Assembly: GCF_007993795.1 (NCBI RefSeq)
Contig: NZ_CP042476.1
Coordinates: forward strand, 1,860,001-1,924,000
DNA length: 64,000 nt
Origin: Antarcticibacterium arcticum
Lineage (GTDB): Bacteria; Bacteroidota; Bacteroidia; Flavobacteriales; Flavobacteriaceae
Direction of reading: 5' to 3'
The notes under the pieces are model-generated. The model was not told the DNA's origin. It searched no databases and saw only the letters and a program-made list of their open reading frames with translations. Shown here one piece after another: positions 1 through 9,569 of the stretch. The position numbers were made by a program, and so were the translations under genes. Each line of letters opens with the position of its first letter. Within the stretch, counting starts at the first letter, position 1.

Positions 1-6
1 GATCTA

Positions 7-930
7 TTAAATTATTATATAATTATAAAAAGGATTGATTGCATTTAAAAAAATGGTCTGAGAGAATTTGTTCTTCGAACCAGAATATTGCTTAGGAATA
101 CAAAACCAATTTTTATTTGGTTGATTAACAAATTCAGATGGCACTACTTCTTTTATCCCTAATTTTTGAATGTAATATACTTCATATTGCATTTCTATTA
201 ATTTCTCATATAACTGAGTAACTGATATTTTTGCTCTTTTTTCCAATAAATTCTTATTTGCTTCTATTATTAAAAAAGGCTTATGTTTATTAATCAGATT
301 TAACCCACCCTTCAATACGTTATAATCAAATCCTTCTACATCTGTTATTATTAAAGCACAAGATGATATAGTAGAAAATTCCTGATCTAAGGTTATAACT
401 TTTATTTCTTTTGTATTATTTTCTTGATGATTTGTTATAAAGCCAGACCCCGATCTATTTTCAGGAGGAAATTTGAAATTTGCAATTCCAGAATAATCAG
501 AAACAAGGCAGTTATACAAATGAAGATTATTAAAATTATTGTCCTTTTTAATTTGTTTTAAAGCTTCGAAATTTTGGGGAACAGGCTCAAAAGCGTGGAC
601 CATATTGAATTGATTTATCTTCGCGAGGGAAATGGTTTCGGTGCCTATATTAGCACCCACTTCTATAAAGTCCCCTTTTTTAACTTTTAGAACACTTTTA
701 GCCAAAACTATATTCCTCCAATCAAAATAACCGTGAACAAAAAATTTAAAGGCATGGAAATCTTTGGTATTGCTTCGAAAGACCCCTCCCGTAAAAGATC
801 TTCTTTCAAAATCCATTGCCATTTCCTCTGCCTCTTGATTACTAATTAACTTTTTTCTTACCTGTTGAGCAACAATGGGGGGTAAAAATTTGCAAATCCA
901 CCGTACCGTTTTTAACCTGCTATTTTTCAT
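7..930 (-). CDS. FkbM-family SAM-dependent methyltransferase
   Basis: Predicted cytoplasmic O-methyltransferase acting on a sugar of the surface glycan. The FkbM core spans roughly residues 85-250: the SAM-binding motif FIEVGANIGTET, the acidic strand-2 end in HAFEPVPQNF, and the family signature DVEGFDYNVLKGG. About 80 N-terminal residues and a 50-residue tail lie outside the core. Its ATG overlaps the stop of the preceding glycosyltransferase gene (ATGA), which implies translational coupling. The gene is complete, with its stop a few bases from the window edge, so the cluster very likely continues to the left. The acceptor sugar is unknown; family assignment is confident, substrate is not. 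Confidence 0.85.
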   Translation of the reverse strand: MKNSRLKTVRWICKFLPPIVAQQVRKKLISNQEAEEMAMDFERRSFTGGVFRSNTKDFHAFKFFVHGYFDWRNIVLAKSVLKVKKGDFIEVGANIGTETISLAKINQFNMVHAFEPVPQNFEALKQIKKDNNFNNLHLYNCLVSDYSGIANFKFPPENRSGSGFITNHQENNTKEIKVITLDQEFSTISSCALIITDVEGFDYNVLKGGLNLINKHKPFLIIEANKNLLEKRAKISVTQLYEKLIEMQYEVYYIQKLGIKEVVPSEFVNQPNKNWFCIPKQYSGSKNKFSQTIFLNAINPFYNYIII

Positions 931-2003
931 ACACTTGCTAAATCGGATATTTTAAGGACTAATTTCTGTGTTGATTTTTTTATTTCAAATTCCTCTAAGA
1001 ACCGTTGATAGCACCCTTCACTAAAGTTTTTACGCAATTCTGGATTTCCAAGCAATTTTATTAAATTGAAAGCTAAATCTTCCGAATTTCCTGGCTCAAA
1101 CAGAAAACCGTCCTTGCCGTCTCTTACAATCTCCGCAATCCCAGAGGTGTTCGACCCCACGACAGGTGTTTTAACTGAAAAGCTTTCAATAACAACAAAC
1201 CCAAAGGCTTCCACCAGCGATGGCACAACGGTACAATAGGCTTCAGAAAATTCCTCAAGAACACATATTTTAGGTCGATTACCCAAGAAAGATATGCTTT
1301 TCCCAATTTCAAGGACTTCTGCCTTTGCCTTCAGATCTTTTATTTCCTTTCCTTCCAACTCTCCACCTACAAGCACAAGATTAACATCCGGAAATTTAGA
1401 AATGACCAACGGCATAGCTTGAAGTAAGGTCAAAACTCCTTTAGATGGATGCATTCTGCCAACATAAACAATTTTATTTTTAATAATATTATTGGTTCTA
1501 TCTAAAGGCTGTTTCACTGCATTATAGACGACTTCAATTTTAATCTCCGGCACTCCAAAATTTTGCACTAAATCTAATTTTGTAGCTTTAGAATTGGCGA
1601 ATATGTGGGTGGCTAACTTATAAACATATTTTTTACGCATTTGCAAACTTTTTTTGGATGCAAATTGAGCTGAAATAGTACGGCTCCAGGCTATTCTTGT
1701 TTTTACCCCTAGCAGGAAACCTACGATAAGAAACATATTAACTGATCCAAAAACCGATAACATTATTTCAGGTCGGTATCTTTTAACCATCTGGATTAAA
1801 AACCTTAAATCACTCCAATTTGTTGGTCTTTTTGAAGGCCATTTAAAAATCTTAATTTTTGAAGAAATTCCTTCAGGCCTAACTTTTTTTCCGTCTGTAA
1901 TAATGATAACCTGGAACTCTGCCGCTAAACGGTTCGATAATTCACTGAAATAATCAGACACTGAAGATTCTGCAATTGTAAACGAAAGAAATATTGTTCT
2001 CAA
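927..2003 (-). CDS. glycosyltransferase family 4 (GT-B)
   Basis: Retaining GT-B glycosyltransferase predicted to add one sugar to the growing surface glycan at the cytoplasmic face of the inner membrane. The C-terminal nucleotide-sugar domain is clear: the beta-strand/loop IVYVGRMHPSKGVLTLL near residue 180, and the E-x7-E region VEAFGFVVIESFSVKTPVVG followed by GIAEIVRDGKDGFLF near residues 265-305. The length of 358 residues is normal for GT4. It ends in an ATGA overlap with the FkbM gene. A gap of about 155 bases without recognisable genes separates it from the upstream GT2 gene. Donor and acceptor cannot be read from sequence. Confidence 0.85.
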   Translation of the reverse strand: MRTIFLSFTIAESSVSDYFSELSNRLAAEFQVIIITDGKKVRPEGISSKIKIFKWPSKRPTNWSDLRFLIQMVKRYRPEIMLSVFGSVNMFLIVGFLLGVKTRIAWSRTISAQFASKKSLQMRKKYVYKLATHIFANSKATKLDLVQNFGVPEIKIEVVYNAVKQPLDRTNNIIKNKIVYVGRMHPSKGVLTLLQAMPLVISKFPDVNLVLVGGELEGKEIKDLKAKAEVLEIGKSISFLGNRPKICVLEEFSEAYCTVVPSLVEAFGFVVIESFSVKTPVVGSNTSGIAEIVRDGKDGFLFEPGNSEDLAFNLIKLLGNPELRKNFSEGCYQRFLEEFEIKKSTQKLVLKISDLASV

Positions 2004-2159
2004 GATTGGGCTATTTTAATAATTGAATTTCATTTATGATATCAAAATTCCACTTTCGGAAAAATCATTTTACTTTCCCTAAGGAATGAAAAGTGATTTA
2101 CTACAATTTCAGCTTTTTCATTTACCAATGTTAATTAATTTACGGTAGCCAGGTTAATC

Positions 2160-3155
2160 TTAAACCTTCGGTTTATTGAACATTAAACTAAACCACCCCA
2201 TAGTCCGTCCTACAGCTTCAGTAAAGGCTTCTACTCTTTCTTTAGTATTGAAAACATTGGAGAACCGCACCAAAGTAAGTAAAAATGAAGTAGCATTCCA
2301 TTTAATTTTTGCTAGAAGAGATGGACGAGGATTTTTCAAACGCCATACGTACCAACCATTCCTTACCACCATTTTTCCATAAATAAATTTATTTGGCCTC
2401 CCTGCTACAGCGTGGTGATGCTCCACTTTAGCACCTGTATTGACATAAAGCTTTCCCATTTTGGAAACCCTCAAGGAGAAATCTGCATCTTCGTAGAGCC
2501 CGTAACCCTCAAAATATGAGGAAAAGTTCAATTTTTCAAAAACCTCTTTTTTATAACTAGCAATTCCTCCCATCAGCATTTCAACCTCATAGGGCTTACC
2601 TGATGGGGGTAAAAAGCCGGAGGAATAACCATGAGAGAAGTCTGGCATAAATCCAGGAGGAACATTGGGAGATAATCCAAATTTCTTTCGAAGTATAAAT
2701 CTAGAGCCTTCTTTCCGAGTCCACCCATCGAAAATAAAATCCTTATTTGATTTCATAGTGTTTTTTCGGATCTCAGTCCAATTTTGTTCATTAACGATAT
2801 AACCTGAAACTCCAAGAGCGTAAGGGAATTCTCGGTAAGTTTTCAGAATTTGTTCAAAATAATCAGGAAATAATATGGTATCATCATCCAAAAAGAAAAC
2901 CACTTCAATATCTTCGTTGAGTTTCTCCACTCCGAAATTTCGTTGGCGAGTGAGACCGCGATTTTCTTCTTCCACTTTGTAATATTTCATATTCCCAATG
3001 AACCCCCTCTCAATAATGGATTTTGTATGGTAATCTCTTGAACCGTCTATGATCAAAATTTGGTGAGGCAGGACCGTTTGGCGCTTTACAGATTCTAGTA
3101 ATATCTTTAAAGCCTCCGGTCGGTGGTAGGTGCAAATGATTAAACTAAATCTCAT
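2160..3155 (-). CDS. glycosyltransferase family 2 (GT-A)
   Basis: Inverting GT-A enzyme for surface-glycan assembly. Residues 1-110 form the nucleotide-sugar domain: FSLIICTYHRPEALKILLES at the N-terminus, and the metal-binding triple-Asp motif FFLDDDTILFPDYF near residue 95. An acceptor-side motif GLYEDADFSLRVSKMG lies near residue 220. The C-terminus contains a hydrophobic, basic stretch that may lie against the membrane. The stop codon overlaps a small inverted repeat (AAACC/GGTTT) that could act as a weak terminator. The gene stands apart by about 80 bases from the next upstream gene. Confidence 0.85.
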   Translation of the reverse strand: MRFSLIICTYHRPEALKILLESVKRQTVLPHQILIIDGSRDYHTKSIIERGFIGNMKYYKVEEENRGLTRQRNFGVEKLNEDIEVVFFLDDDTILFPDYFEQILKTYREFPYALGVSGYIVNEQNWTEIRKNTMKSNKDFIFDGWTRKEGSRFILRKKFGLSPNVPPGFMPDFSHGYSSGFLPPSGKPYEVEMLMGGIASYKKEVFEKLNFSSYFEGYGLYEDADFSLRVSKMGKLYVNTGAKVEHHHAVAGRPNKFIYGKMVVRNGWYVWRLKNPRPSLLAKIKWNATSFLLTLVRFSNVFNTKERVEAFTEAVGRTMGWFSLMFNKPKV

Positions 3156-3233
3156 TCGAATAATATATATGTTTGATGATCATTATAAAGAATGTAAAGA
3201 CAGGGAGATGCGGGTAAAACCAGGCAATTGTAT

Positions 3234-4781
3234 TTAGCCTCCTTTTTCCTTCATAAGCTTTTTCGCCCAATCAGCACTTTTCCTCCATTTTTTTCTCATC
3301 GAGGATATATAAGAAATAGGATTCTTAATTCCCTGCCGGGAATAAAATTTGATATACAAAGAAACTTGGTACCCTCTCATTTGTTCCCGGGTATAATTTC
3401 TAATAGCATACACCATAACTGTAGGAGAAGGCTTTGGCAGAGGCTTTTCCTTCTCCCACTCCAATTCGGGTTTTTGCCGAAAACCACCGATAGGCGCTTT
3501 TAAATGTAAAAGTTCAAGCTCAGGATGGTAGATAATATCGCAACCGATATCTCTTAGTTGTTTTCCAAAATCGGCATCTTCTCCATGACCATGTTCAAAA
3601 GCAGCTATAAATTTACATCTTTTGGCGAAATTAGATTTTACGACAGTCGTACCTGATCCAAAACTCCCCCATTGTTTGATTTTTCCGAAAGTTGTTTGTT
3701 CTCCCGGTTGCCTGCAGTTCAGATTTAAAGCACAAATACTATACTTTTTTATTTCGGTAAAAATATTCTCCAGAAGATTTTTACCTAAGCGTATATCATC
3801 ATCTGCAAAAAAGACATAATCCGATTGAACTATTTCCAGGGCTATATTTCTGGCGTTACAAGCCCCAGTACGATGTATGAAATGGTGTACAATTTCAAAA
3901 GGCCAAATTTCAGTCTTGATAAAATCAAGATCTGAAAAAGAACTTGGGTCAGGATTTTGTTCTATTATTATTATTCTTTTTGGAAGGTGTGTTTGAGCGG
4001 AAAAATCTTTGAGCACATCATAGATATAAGAAGATCGTCCCATTGTTGGTATAATTACATCTATAGTTTCGGATTCTCCAATTTTTTTTTTTGAAACATT
4101 AATGTCACCAGAGAGATCGATGGCCTTTCGATAATGTTTGGTGTTAAAGAAACTTCTTACATATGATAGAAATGGAAAAGATTTCTCATAAATCAAAAAA
4201 CAAAGGAGTAATACAGCCACCCGGGAAAAAGTATAATGTTGATAAACAAACCGGAATAAGTCCCTTTTACTTGCTATTCCCGAGTTATAATTATTTTGAG
4301 AAGACTTCACTAATTCCGGCTCGCTATAACAAAATAATCCGTTTTGCTGCCCTATTTTAGCAATCGAATTTAGCAAATAACCAAGATTTTTCTCATTTTT
4401 TAGCAACGGAAAAAATCTTTGTAATACAGCGCCTCTTAAACCTCCAACATCGCTACTCATTAACCATGTTCCATAAGAAACATTTTTAGTAATATTGATG
4501 AATGGCATTGTATCTACATAACCAATGCTTTCTGGAAGGAAAGAATTTTTGACAGGAAAAGAGGCCATTACAAAATCATGGTGAAAAACTTTTTTCCAGT
4601 TTTCTAAAAATAAGTTGCCCACTATATCTTGCTCGCACCACCCGATCAATTCTTCAGGAAACTTTTCTGCAAGCTCCCATAATGCACCGGTACAGGTTGT
4701 GCTAACTAATTTTATTTCTTCAGGATCTGAAGAAATAACCTTTATGGGATATTTAGCTTTATAATGAATAAGTATCTTCAA
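3234..4781 (-). CDS. two-part GT2 glycosyltransferase with unknown N-terminal domain
   Basis: A 515-residue protein, about 200 residues longer than a plain GT2. The C-terminal half (from about residue 240) is a GT-A glycosyltransferase: DVIIPTMGRSSYIYDVLKDF, then FFADDDIRLGKNLLENIF, then HGHGEDADFGKQLRDIG. The N-terminal 200 residues begin ILIHYKAKYPIK and include GYVDTMPFINITKNVSYGTW. This part has no motif I recognise, but its acidic and aromatic character and the phrase SSDVGGLRGAVL recall a second sugar-handling domain. A hydrophobic segment lies near residues 185-200. Domain fusion is the notable point; the GT2 call is firm, the N-terminal function is unknown. Confidence 0.75.
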   Translation of the reverse strand: MKILIHYKAKYPIKVISSDPEEIKLVSTTCTGALWELAEKFPEELIGWCEQDIVGNLFLENWKKVFHHDFVMASFPVKNSFLPESIGYVDTMPFINITKNVSYGTWLMSSDVGGLRGAVLQRFFPLLKNEKNLGYLLNSIAKIGQQNGLFCYSEPELVKSSQNNYNSGIASKRDLFRFVYQHYTFSRVAVLLLCFLIYEKSFPFLSYVRSFFNTKHYRKAIDLSGDINVSKKKIGESETIDVIIPTMGRSSYIYDVLKDFSAQTHLPKRIIIIEQNPDPSSFSDLDFIKTEIWPFEIVHHFIHRTGACNARNIALEIVQSDYVFFADDDIRLGKNLLENIFTEIKKYSICALNLNCRQPGEQTTFGKIKQWGSFGSGTTVVKSNFAKRCKFIAAFEHGHGEDADFGKQLRDIGCDIIYHPELELLHLKAPIGGFRQKPELEWEKEKPLPKPSPTVMVYAIRNYTREQMRGYQVSLYIKFYSRQGIKNPISYISSMRKKWRKSADWAKKLMKEKGG

Positions 4782-4867
4782 AGAAAGAATTTGAGCAAAA
4801 GTAAATATTTTTTATAATGTTTTATATGTATGGTAAATAAAGGCCGGAAACAACTTTCACCTTCTAA

Positions 4868-6010
4868 TTAAATTCCTAATATCACCATTTCATAAAACCG
4901 GATATTCTGGTGTACCACTTTTTTTGTAGAAAATTTGGAAAAAACCTGCTGTCTTGCCTTCTTGCCCATTTGTCGGGCTAATTTTGCATCATTGAGAAAA
5001 ACGCATATTTTTCTTGCATAAGCTTTATGATCTTTCGGGTTTTCTGTATAGCCTGTTTCCCCATCGATCATTAATTCATTTGCCCAGCCTATGTTGGAGG
5101 TGACCATTGCTTTTTCCATTGCCATTGCCTCCAGCCAGGTCATTGGTAAGGCCTCCGCAAAACTTGGTAAAACAACTACTGTTGTCTCAGCCAAATGTTC
5201 TTTTATTTCCAAATAACTCACTTCCCTAAAATATTTTATTTGCTTTCTTGCTTCTGGGATAAGTTTTGCCTTAAAGAGTTCAAGAGTGGATTGTTTTTTT
5301 AATATATCTACCACGTCTTTCCCTATCAGGAAAAGTTGTGCTTCGGGCTTTTTTATAATTACCTGATTAAAAATACCAGCCAGTTCAAGCACTCCTTTTT
5401 TTCTAATAATAGTCCCGAAATAAAGGAGCCGGTTTTTGTCTGAGACTTTATTTGAAGGAGGAAATAGAGATAAATCGAGGCTATTTGGTATAACAGTAAT
5501 TGGTTTATGTAATTTAAATATTTTCTTTGTTTGAACCGCGGTAAAATTACTGACAGATACGAGGGCATTAGCTCTTTTTATTGCCTGCTTTTCAAAAAAA
5601 TGATTTTTCCATTTTTGCTTCCTTCCCTCAAGATGACAGAAGTAGGCATCTGAACCATGCATTCGGATTATGACGGGGCAATTAAGATTTATAAATGCAG
5701 TGATACCTGTCCAGTCCGGAGCTTCAATTAAATCAATGTTTTTCTCTTTTATCTCCTTACTAAGGTATTGCTGAAGGAATTTTCTATAAGAGTACCAACC
5801 CAGGAACTTATATTTTTTCTGTTTGATGAAATGAAATGAAATTCCATTTTCTTCCAATTTAAGATCCTGTTCCTGGCCATAAATAAAAATGCTCACTTTG
5901 ATGTTTTTTTCCACCAGAGAGATGGCAAGATTTTTAATGCTGGTTCCTAATCCTCCGGAGGGGGTAGATTTTAAATGAGGAAATTCCGGAGTGAGAAATG
6001 CTATGTGCAT
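4868..6010 (-). CDS. glycosyltransferase family 4 (GT-B)
   Basis: GT4 enzyme with an intact N-terminal acceptor domain (MHIAFLTPEFPHLKSTPSGG, including the Gly-rich loop GGLGTS) and a C-terminal donor domain (LLYFGTIIRKKGVLELAGIF near residue 195; EALPMTWLEAMAMEKAMVTS near residue 290, the E-x7-E element). The length of 380 residues is typical. The start overlaps the end of the upstream GT4 gene by 10 bases, so these form one transcription unit. It is predicted to transfer a hexose or similar sugar from a nucleotide donor; specificity is not deducible. Confidence 0.85.
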   Translation of the reverse strand: MHIAFLTPEFPHLKSTPSGGLGTSIKNLAISLVEKNIKVSIFIYGQEQDLKLEENGISFHFIKQKKYKFLGWYSYRKFLQQYLSKEIKEKNIDLIEAPDWTGITAFINLNCPVIIRMHGSDAYFCHLEGRKQKWKNHFFEKQAIKRANALVSVSNFTAVQTKKIFKLHKPITVIPNSLDLSLFPPSNKVSDKNRLLYFGTIIRKKGVLELAGIFNQVIIKKPEAQLFLIGKDVVDILKKQSTLELFKAKLIPEARKQIKYFREVSYLEIKEHLAETTVVVLPSFAEALPMTWLEAMAMEKAMVTSNIGWANELMIDGETGYTENPKDHKAYARKICVFLNDAKLARQMGKKARQQVFSKFSTKKVVHQNIRFYEMVILGI

Positions 6011-7077
6011 GGCAGTAATTTTAGATGCCCCTGTACCATTTTTTCAAGTGAAAATTCCCTCACTATCTTAGTGCTAACATCCTTTCCAATTATTAAGTCC
6101 TTCTCCAAAACCTTTTCAAGAATGGAGGCGAGTTCCCGGATGTCACCCGCTTTAAATAAAAAGCCATGATACCCATTAATGATTATCTCGGGATTTCCAC
6201 CCACCGGAGTTGTAATCACCGGGACATTGGCGGCAAGACTTTCAAGGATAGATAAACTGAAACACTCCATATAGGTGGGTTGCAGAAGAAATGAATACCC
6301 CTGTAACAACTCAGGTAATTTTGAAGAACTGCCATTAAAAACTATTTGCTGCTCCAGGTTGTAGTCAGCAACTTTGGCCTTAAGAACTTTTTCGCTTGGA
6401 CCCTCTCCAAAAATATCAATTTTTAGCATGTTTTTAAGTTGTGCGGAAAGTAAATTTACGGCCTCTATCAGATCCTGTATTCCTTTAGATTCCCGTAAAT
6501 GTGAAGCCACGATCATTCTTCCAAAATTCTCCTCTGTCCTCTTTTTGTAAATCGAAGTATCTATTCCGTTATAAACCAGGTGAGTTTTTCCTGCAATTTG
6601 TTTCCCATAGTCCATCAAAATATGGTCAACCGTATATTGGGATACCCCTCCAAAGCAATCTATATTCCTGCCGTACAACCTCCCTTTTATTCTGTTCTTT
6701 ATTCTCTTTTTTAAAGGAAATCCCTGTATTGGTCTTGGATTATGATCTATAGCGATAATATAAGAGTGGTGGGCTGTTTTAATTTTCCTAAACATAGGGG
6801 TGCATAATTCTACAAAATGGGTGATTACAATATCATATCTTTTGGAAGTAATATCCTGATTGAAAAATTGCTCTATTGCAGATGTATTTTCAGAAGCAAA
6901 TACATTTAAATTCTCATAAAAAGAATGAGGTTTACAGTGGCTGAAAAACCAGTCCACCCGCAACCCTCTTTCTTTGCAGGCACTATCATATGCCACAAAA
7001 AACCGATCCATCCCGCCAATTCTCTCAGGTTTCAACACATAATTGCAAATAACCGCTATGTATTTGGTTCCAATCAT
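6001..7077 (-). CDS. glycosyltransferase family 4 (GT-B)
   Basis: GT4 enzyme. The acceptor-domain glycine loop is RIGGMDRFFVAYDSACKERG near residue 20. The donor domain carries MIVASHLRESKGIQDLIEAV near residue 190 and the E-x7-E motif in MECFSLSILESLAANVPVIT near residue 275, followed by GGNPEIIINGYHGFLF. It overlaps its upstream neighbour by an ATGA and its downstream neighbour by 10 bases. Three consecutive genes here are thus coupled and likely build consecutive linkages. The length of 358 residues is normal. Confidence 0.85.
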   Translation of the reverse strand: MIGTKYIAVICNYVLKPERIGGMDRFFVAYDSACKERGLRVDWFFSHCKPHSFYENLNVFASENTSAIEQFFNQDITSKRYDIVITHFVELCTPMFRKIKTAHHSYIIAIDHNPRPIQGFPLKKRIKNRIKGRLYGRNIDCFGGVSQYTVDHILMDYGKQIAGKTHLVYNGIDTSIYKKRTEENFGRMIVASHLRESKGIQDLIEAVNLLSAQLKNMLKIDIFGEGPSEKVLKAKVADYNLEQQIVFNGSSSKLPELLQGYSFLLQPTYMECFSLSILESLAANVPVITTPVGGNPEIIINGYHGFLFKAGDIRELASILEKVLEKDLIIGKDVSTKIVREFSLEKMVQGHLKLLPCT

Positions 7078-8477
7078 GCAGTAGCTATTTTTTTTAATAC
7101 AAGCGTTATCCTCTTGCTGGTTCCTTCCAACGGTTTTCCCACCTGAAGTTTTATTAAATTCTTTTGTTCTGCTAATCTTGCTGTGGGGTTTTGCAGACTA
7201 AAATTAATCTCTTTTAACAGTTCTTGCCGGTTTTTAACGACTGCTACTGCACCACCTTTAACCACCCGCTCATAATGGCTATAACTTAAATACTTTTGAT
7301 CATTATAAAGACCATTTTCAACATTTCCAAAAACAGTATTTATAACCGGTTTGTCAAAAAGCATAAAATCGAGGCTCATCGTAGAGCACATATTGATCCC
7401 AAGATCACAAAAATTAAGTATCATACGAAGATCTTCGATATCTCCGGGGGAAGGTACCCTTTGAGACCAAGGTTCCGGATGTCCATCCCTCGTAAGTTCC
7501 CATTTTGGAAAGTTCCAGGTAATAAAAGGATATTCTTTCCTGATAACATCAAATCTACTTCCATCTTCTGCAGGAGAAGTTCTCACTATGAAGTTAACAT
7601 CTTCTATTTCCTTAATCTTAACCGCTTCAGCAATGGCTTCAATATAAAGCCCGTCATTCTTACTGGTAGATACATCCCCACAACTATAACAAATCGTTTT
7701 CTTCAAAGGGTTAATTTCGAATCTTTGATTAAATTCCTCCACACCTAATTTATATCTTTCAAGAACATAAGGCTCAAACTGGGGTGTACCCACAACTTCT
7801 ACCGCAAGGCTTTTTGTAGCAGGATAGAAATAATTTAATTCGTTTTTCATCAGGTCACTCCATACTAAAAATGAATCAAATGGTGCAGCCATTCTACCTT
7901 TGGAAGCCAGATTATCCCAGCTGAAGATAAACGAGCAGGTTTTAATATTCAAAGCTTTAGCAGCATCATCCAAGGGAGCTAAATATGGCGGGCGTTGATG
8001 TGTAAAGAATAATATATTACATTTATTATTTTCCAGCAACTCCCGGTATTTTTTTACCTCCGGAAGTTGTTTCATAGAGGTAATTTGTTTTTTATATGAA
8101 TAGTTGATCCATCCCTCTGAATTAAAAAAAGTAGTTAAATTAAAGATCAAACGGGTTAAATAAGCCCGTTTCGAATTAGTGGTGGGTCTGTTCTTTTCAA
8201 GGTTATAGCTTATGCCGGCAAAATTATCTTTATGCTTTTGCATATGAGCCACTTCTTTCATTTTTCGCCAGAACCAGGTTTTTCCCAATTCCCGGAATAC
8301 CGGTAATTCTACAATTCGAATATTGGAATTTTCTATACCAATGTAGGCAGATGCAGGCAAGCCAGAAAAAATGATTATTTGATCAAAAATATCTAAACTT
8401 TCATTAATAAAATTACTAAGGATAAAATTGCGAAATCCTACCCCGTCAACAATAACTACCCCCAAAGTATTTTTCAT
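7074..8477 (-). CDS. uncharacterised surface-carbohydrate biosynthesis protein, GT-B-like
   Basis: A 467-residue protein I cannot place in a named family with certainty. It opens with LGVVIVDGVGFRNFILSNFI. Mid-protein motifs resemble the acceptor/donor cleft of GT-B polymer synthases of the CDP-glycerol transferase type: FFTHQRPPYLAPLDDAAKAL, SFIFSWDNLASKGRMAAPFD, VVGTPQFEPYVLERY and, late, FCDLGINMCSTMSLDFMLFD. The last resembles the nucleotide-binding stretch in which a Ser/Thr-rich loop precedes a conserved acidic residue. There is no signal peptide or clear transmembrane helix. It is the first gene of a coupled run with the next two GT4 genes. Best guess: a glycosyl or glycerol-phosphate transferase. 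Confidence 0.5.
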   Translation of the reverse strand: MKNTLGVVIVDGVGFRNFILSNFINESLDIFDQIIIFSGLPASAYIGIENSNIRIVELPVFRELGKTWFWRKMKEVAHMQKHKDNFAGISYNLEKNRPTTNSKRAYLTRLIFNLTTFFNSEGWINYSYKKQITSMKQLPEVKKYRELLENNKCNILFFTHQRPPYLAPLDDAAKALNIKTCSFIFSWDNLASKGRMAAPFDSFLVWSDLMKNELNYFYPATKSLAVEVVGTPQFEPYVLERYKLGVEEFNQRFEINPLKKTICYSCGDVSTSKNDGLYIEAIAEAVKIKEIEDVNFIVRTSPAEDGSRFDVIRKEYPFITWNFPKWELTRDGHPEPWSQRVPSPGDIEDLRMILNFCDLGINMCSTMSLDFMLFDKPVINTVFGNVENGLYNDQKYLSYSHYERVVKGGAVAVVKNRQELLKEINFSLQNPTARLAEQKNLIKLQVGKPLEGTSKRITLVLKKIATA

Positions 8478-8600
8478 ATGTAGATAATCATTGTTTTTTA
8501 TTAGTCATATGTAATTCGCATATCTTCATAGGTATTTGCATCGGGTTTCTGTTATGCTCATTTCATATTTAAAATTGAGTTGCTATTCTCATTAAGCAGG

Positions 8601-9569
8601 CTATCTCATTTTTGGCCAAGTGTTATTTGATGTATCGAGATTCTTAAGCCATTTGCGAATTACAAATTCCTCGGTCTTCCACATGGATTCATACGTTGCA
8701 CCGGCAATATGAGGAGTAATTATTAAATTATCAACAGTAGCTGCTATTTTCATTAATGGATTTTCCTTTCTTTTTTCCCTTATAATCTCGTTCGCAAGCA
8801 CATCTGTTGCATATCCACCTAATTCTTTAGCTTTTAATGCTTCTGCAATATAATCTTCATCAATTAATTCCCCCCGGGATGTATTAACAATATATGTTCC
8901 CCGTTTTAGGTGTGTTAGATTTGATCCATTTAAGAATTGAGAATTTTGGTCATTTAAAGGAATGTGTATGGAAAGAATATCAATCTTTTTAAGTAATTCC
9001 TCAAGGGAGTTACAAGCATTAGGATGGTCTCGTAATTCAGGGTTAATGTCGTAAAAAACAAAGGGCATTTTAAAAACTTTTGCATATTCAGCAATTTGTT
9101 TTCCTACCCTGCCAAAACCTAATAAACCCAGGGTATAGTGGCAAAGATTGTGGGCTTTAAATTGATCTCTTTCCCAACCACCTTTCTTCACGTGATCAAA
9201 TCCCTGGGGGATCTTTCTAAGTAAAGAGAGCAAAAGCGCCCACGTATGTTCTCCAGTAGAAGGAATTGTCGCTAAAAACTCTGTTTCACCTATAAGGGAA
9301 ATTATTTCTATGTTTCTTGCTGCTGCTTCTTCCAGATCGATATGGTTTAACCCGGTGGTAGGTGTCAGGATATACTGCAAATTATCAGCTTTTAGGAAAA
9401 CCTCCCTATCAATAAAATGATTAAGCCGAAGAATTAAAACTTCCATATCCTCAATCTCCTTTATAAGTTCCATTCTTGTAAAAGGGCCGATTTTAACTTC
9501 CGCAACTTCCTTGAGGAGTTTAAGATTTTCATTAGAAAAGTCTAATGGTTCGGTTATTAAAATTTTCAT
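8601..9569 (-). CDS. D-isomer-specific 2-hydroxyacid dehydrogenase
   Basis: NAD-dependent oxidoreductase of the D-2-hydroxyacid dehydrogenase family, 322 residues. The Rossmann motif is LGLLGFGRVGKQIAEYAKVF near residue 145. The substrate-binding Arg lies in TYIVNTSRGELIDEDYI, the catalytic Glu region follows in GGYATDVLANEI, and the catalytic His sits in ITPHIAGATYESM. I choose the ATG at 9569 because it overlaps the stop of the NeuA-like gene as ATGA; an in-frame ATG at 9587 would add six residues. Placement directly after NeuA suggests it modifies or supplies an acidic precursor or substituent of the glycan (for example a lactyl-type group), but that is inference. Confidence 0.85.
   Translation of the reverse strand: MKILITEPLDFSNENLKLLKEVAEVKIGPFTRMELIKEIEDMEVLILRLNHFIDREVFLKADNLQYILTPTTGLNHIDLEEAAARNIEIISLIGETEFLATIPSTGEHTWALLLSLLRKIPQGFDHVKKGGWERDQFKAHNLCHYTLGLLGFGRVGKQIAEYAKVFKMPFVFYDINPELRDHPNACNSLEELLKKIDILSIHIPLNDQNSQFLNGSNLTHLKRGTYIVNTSRGELIDEDYIAEALKAKELGGYATDVLANEIIREKRKENPLMKIAATVDNLIITPHIAGATYESMWKTEEFVIRKWLKNLDTSNNTWPKMR

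Noticed and set aside
7296..7748. Plus-strand reading frame of 150 codons
   Set aside because: Antisense to the 467-residue cluster gene, rich in Ile/Arg/Lys without domain features; a shadow frame.
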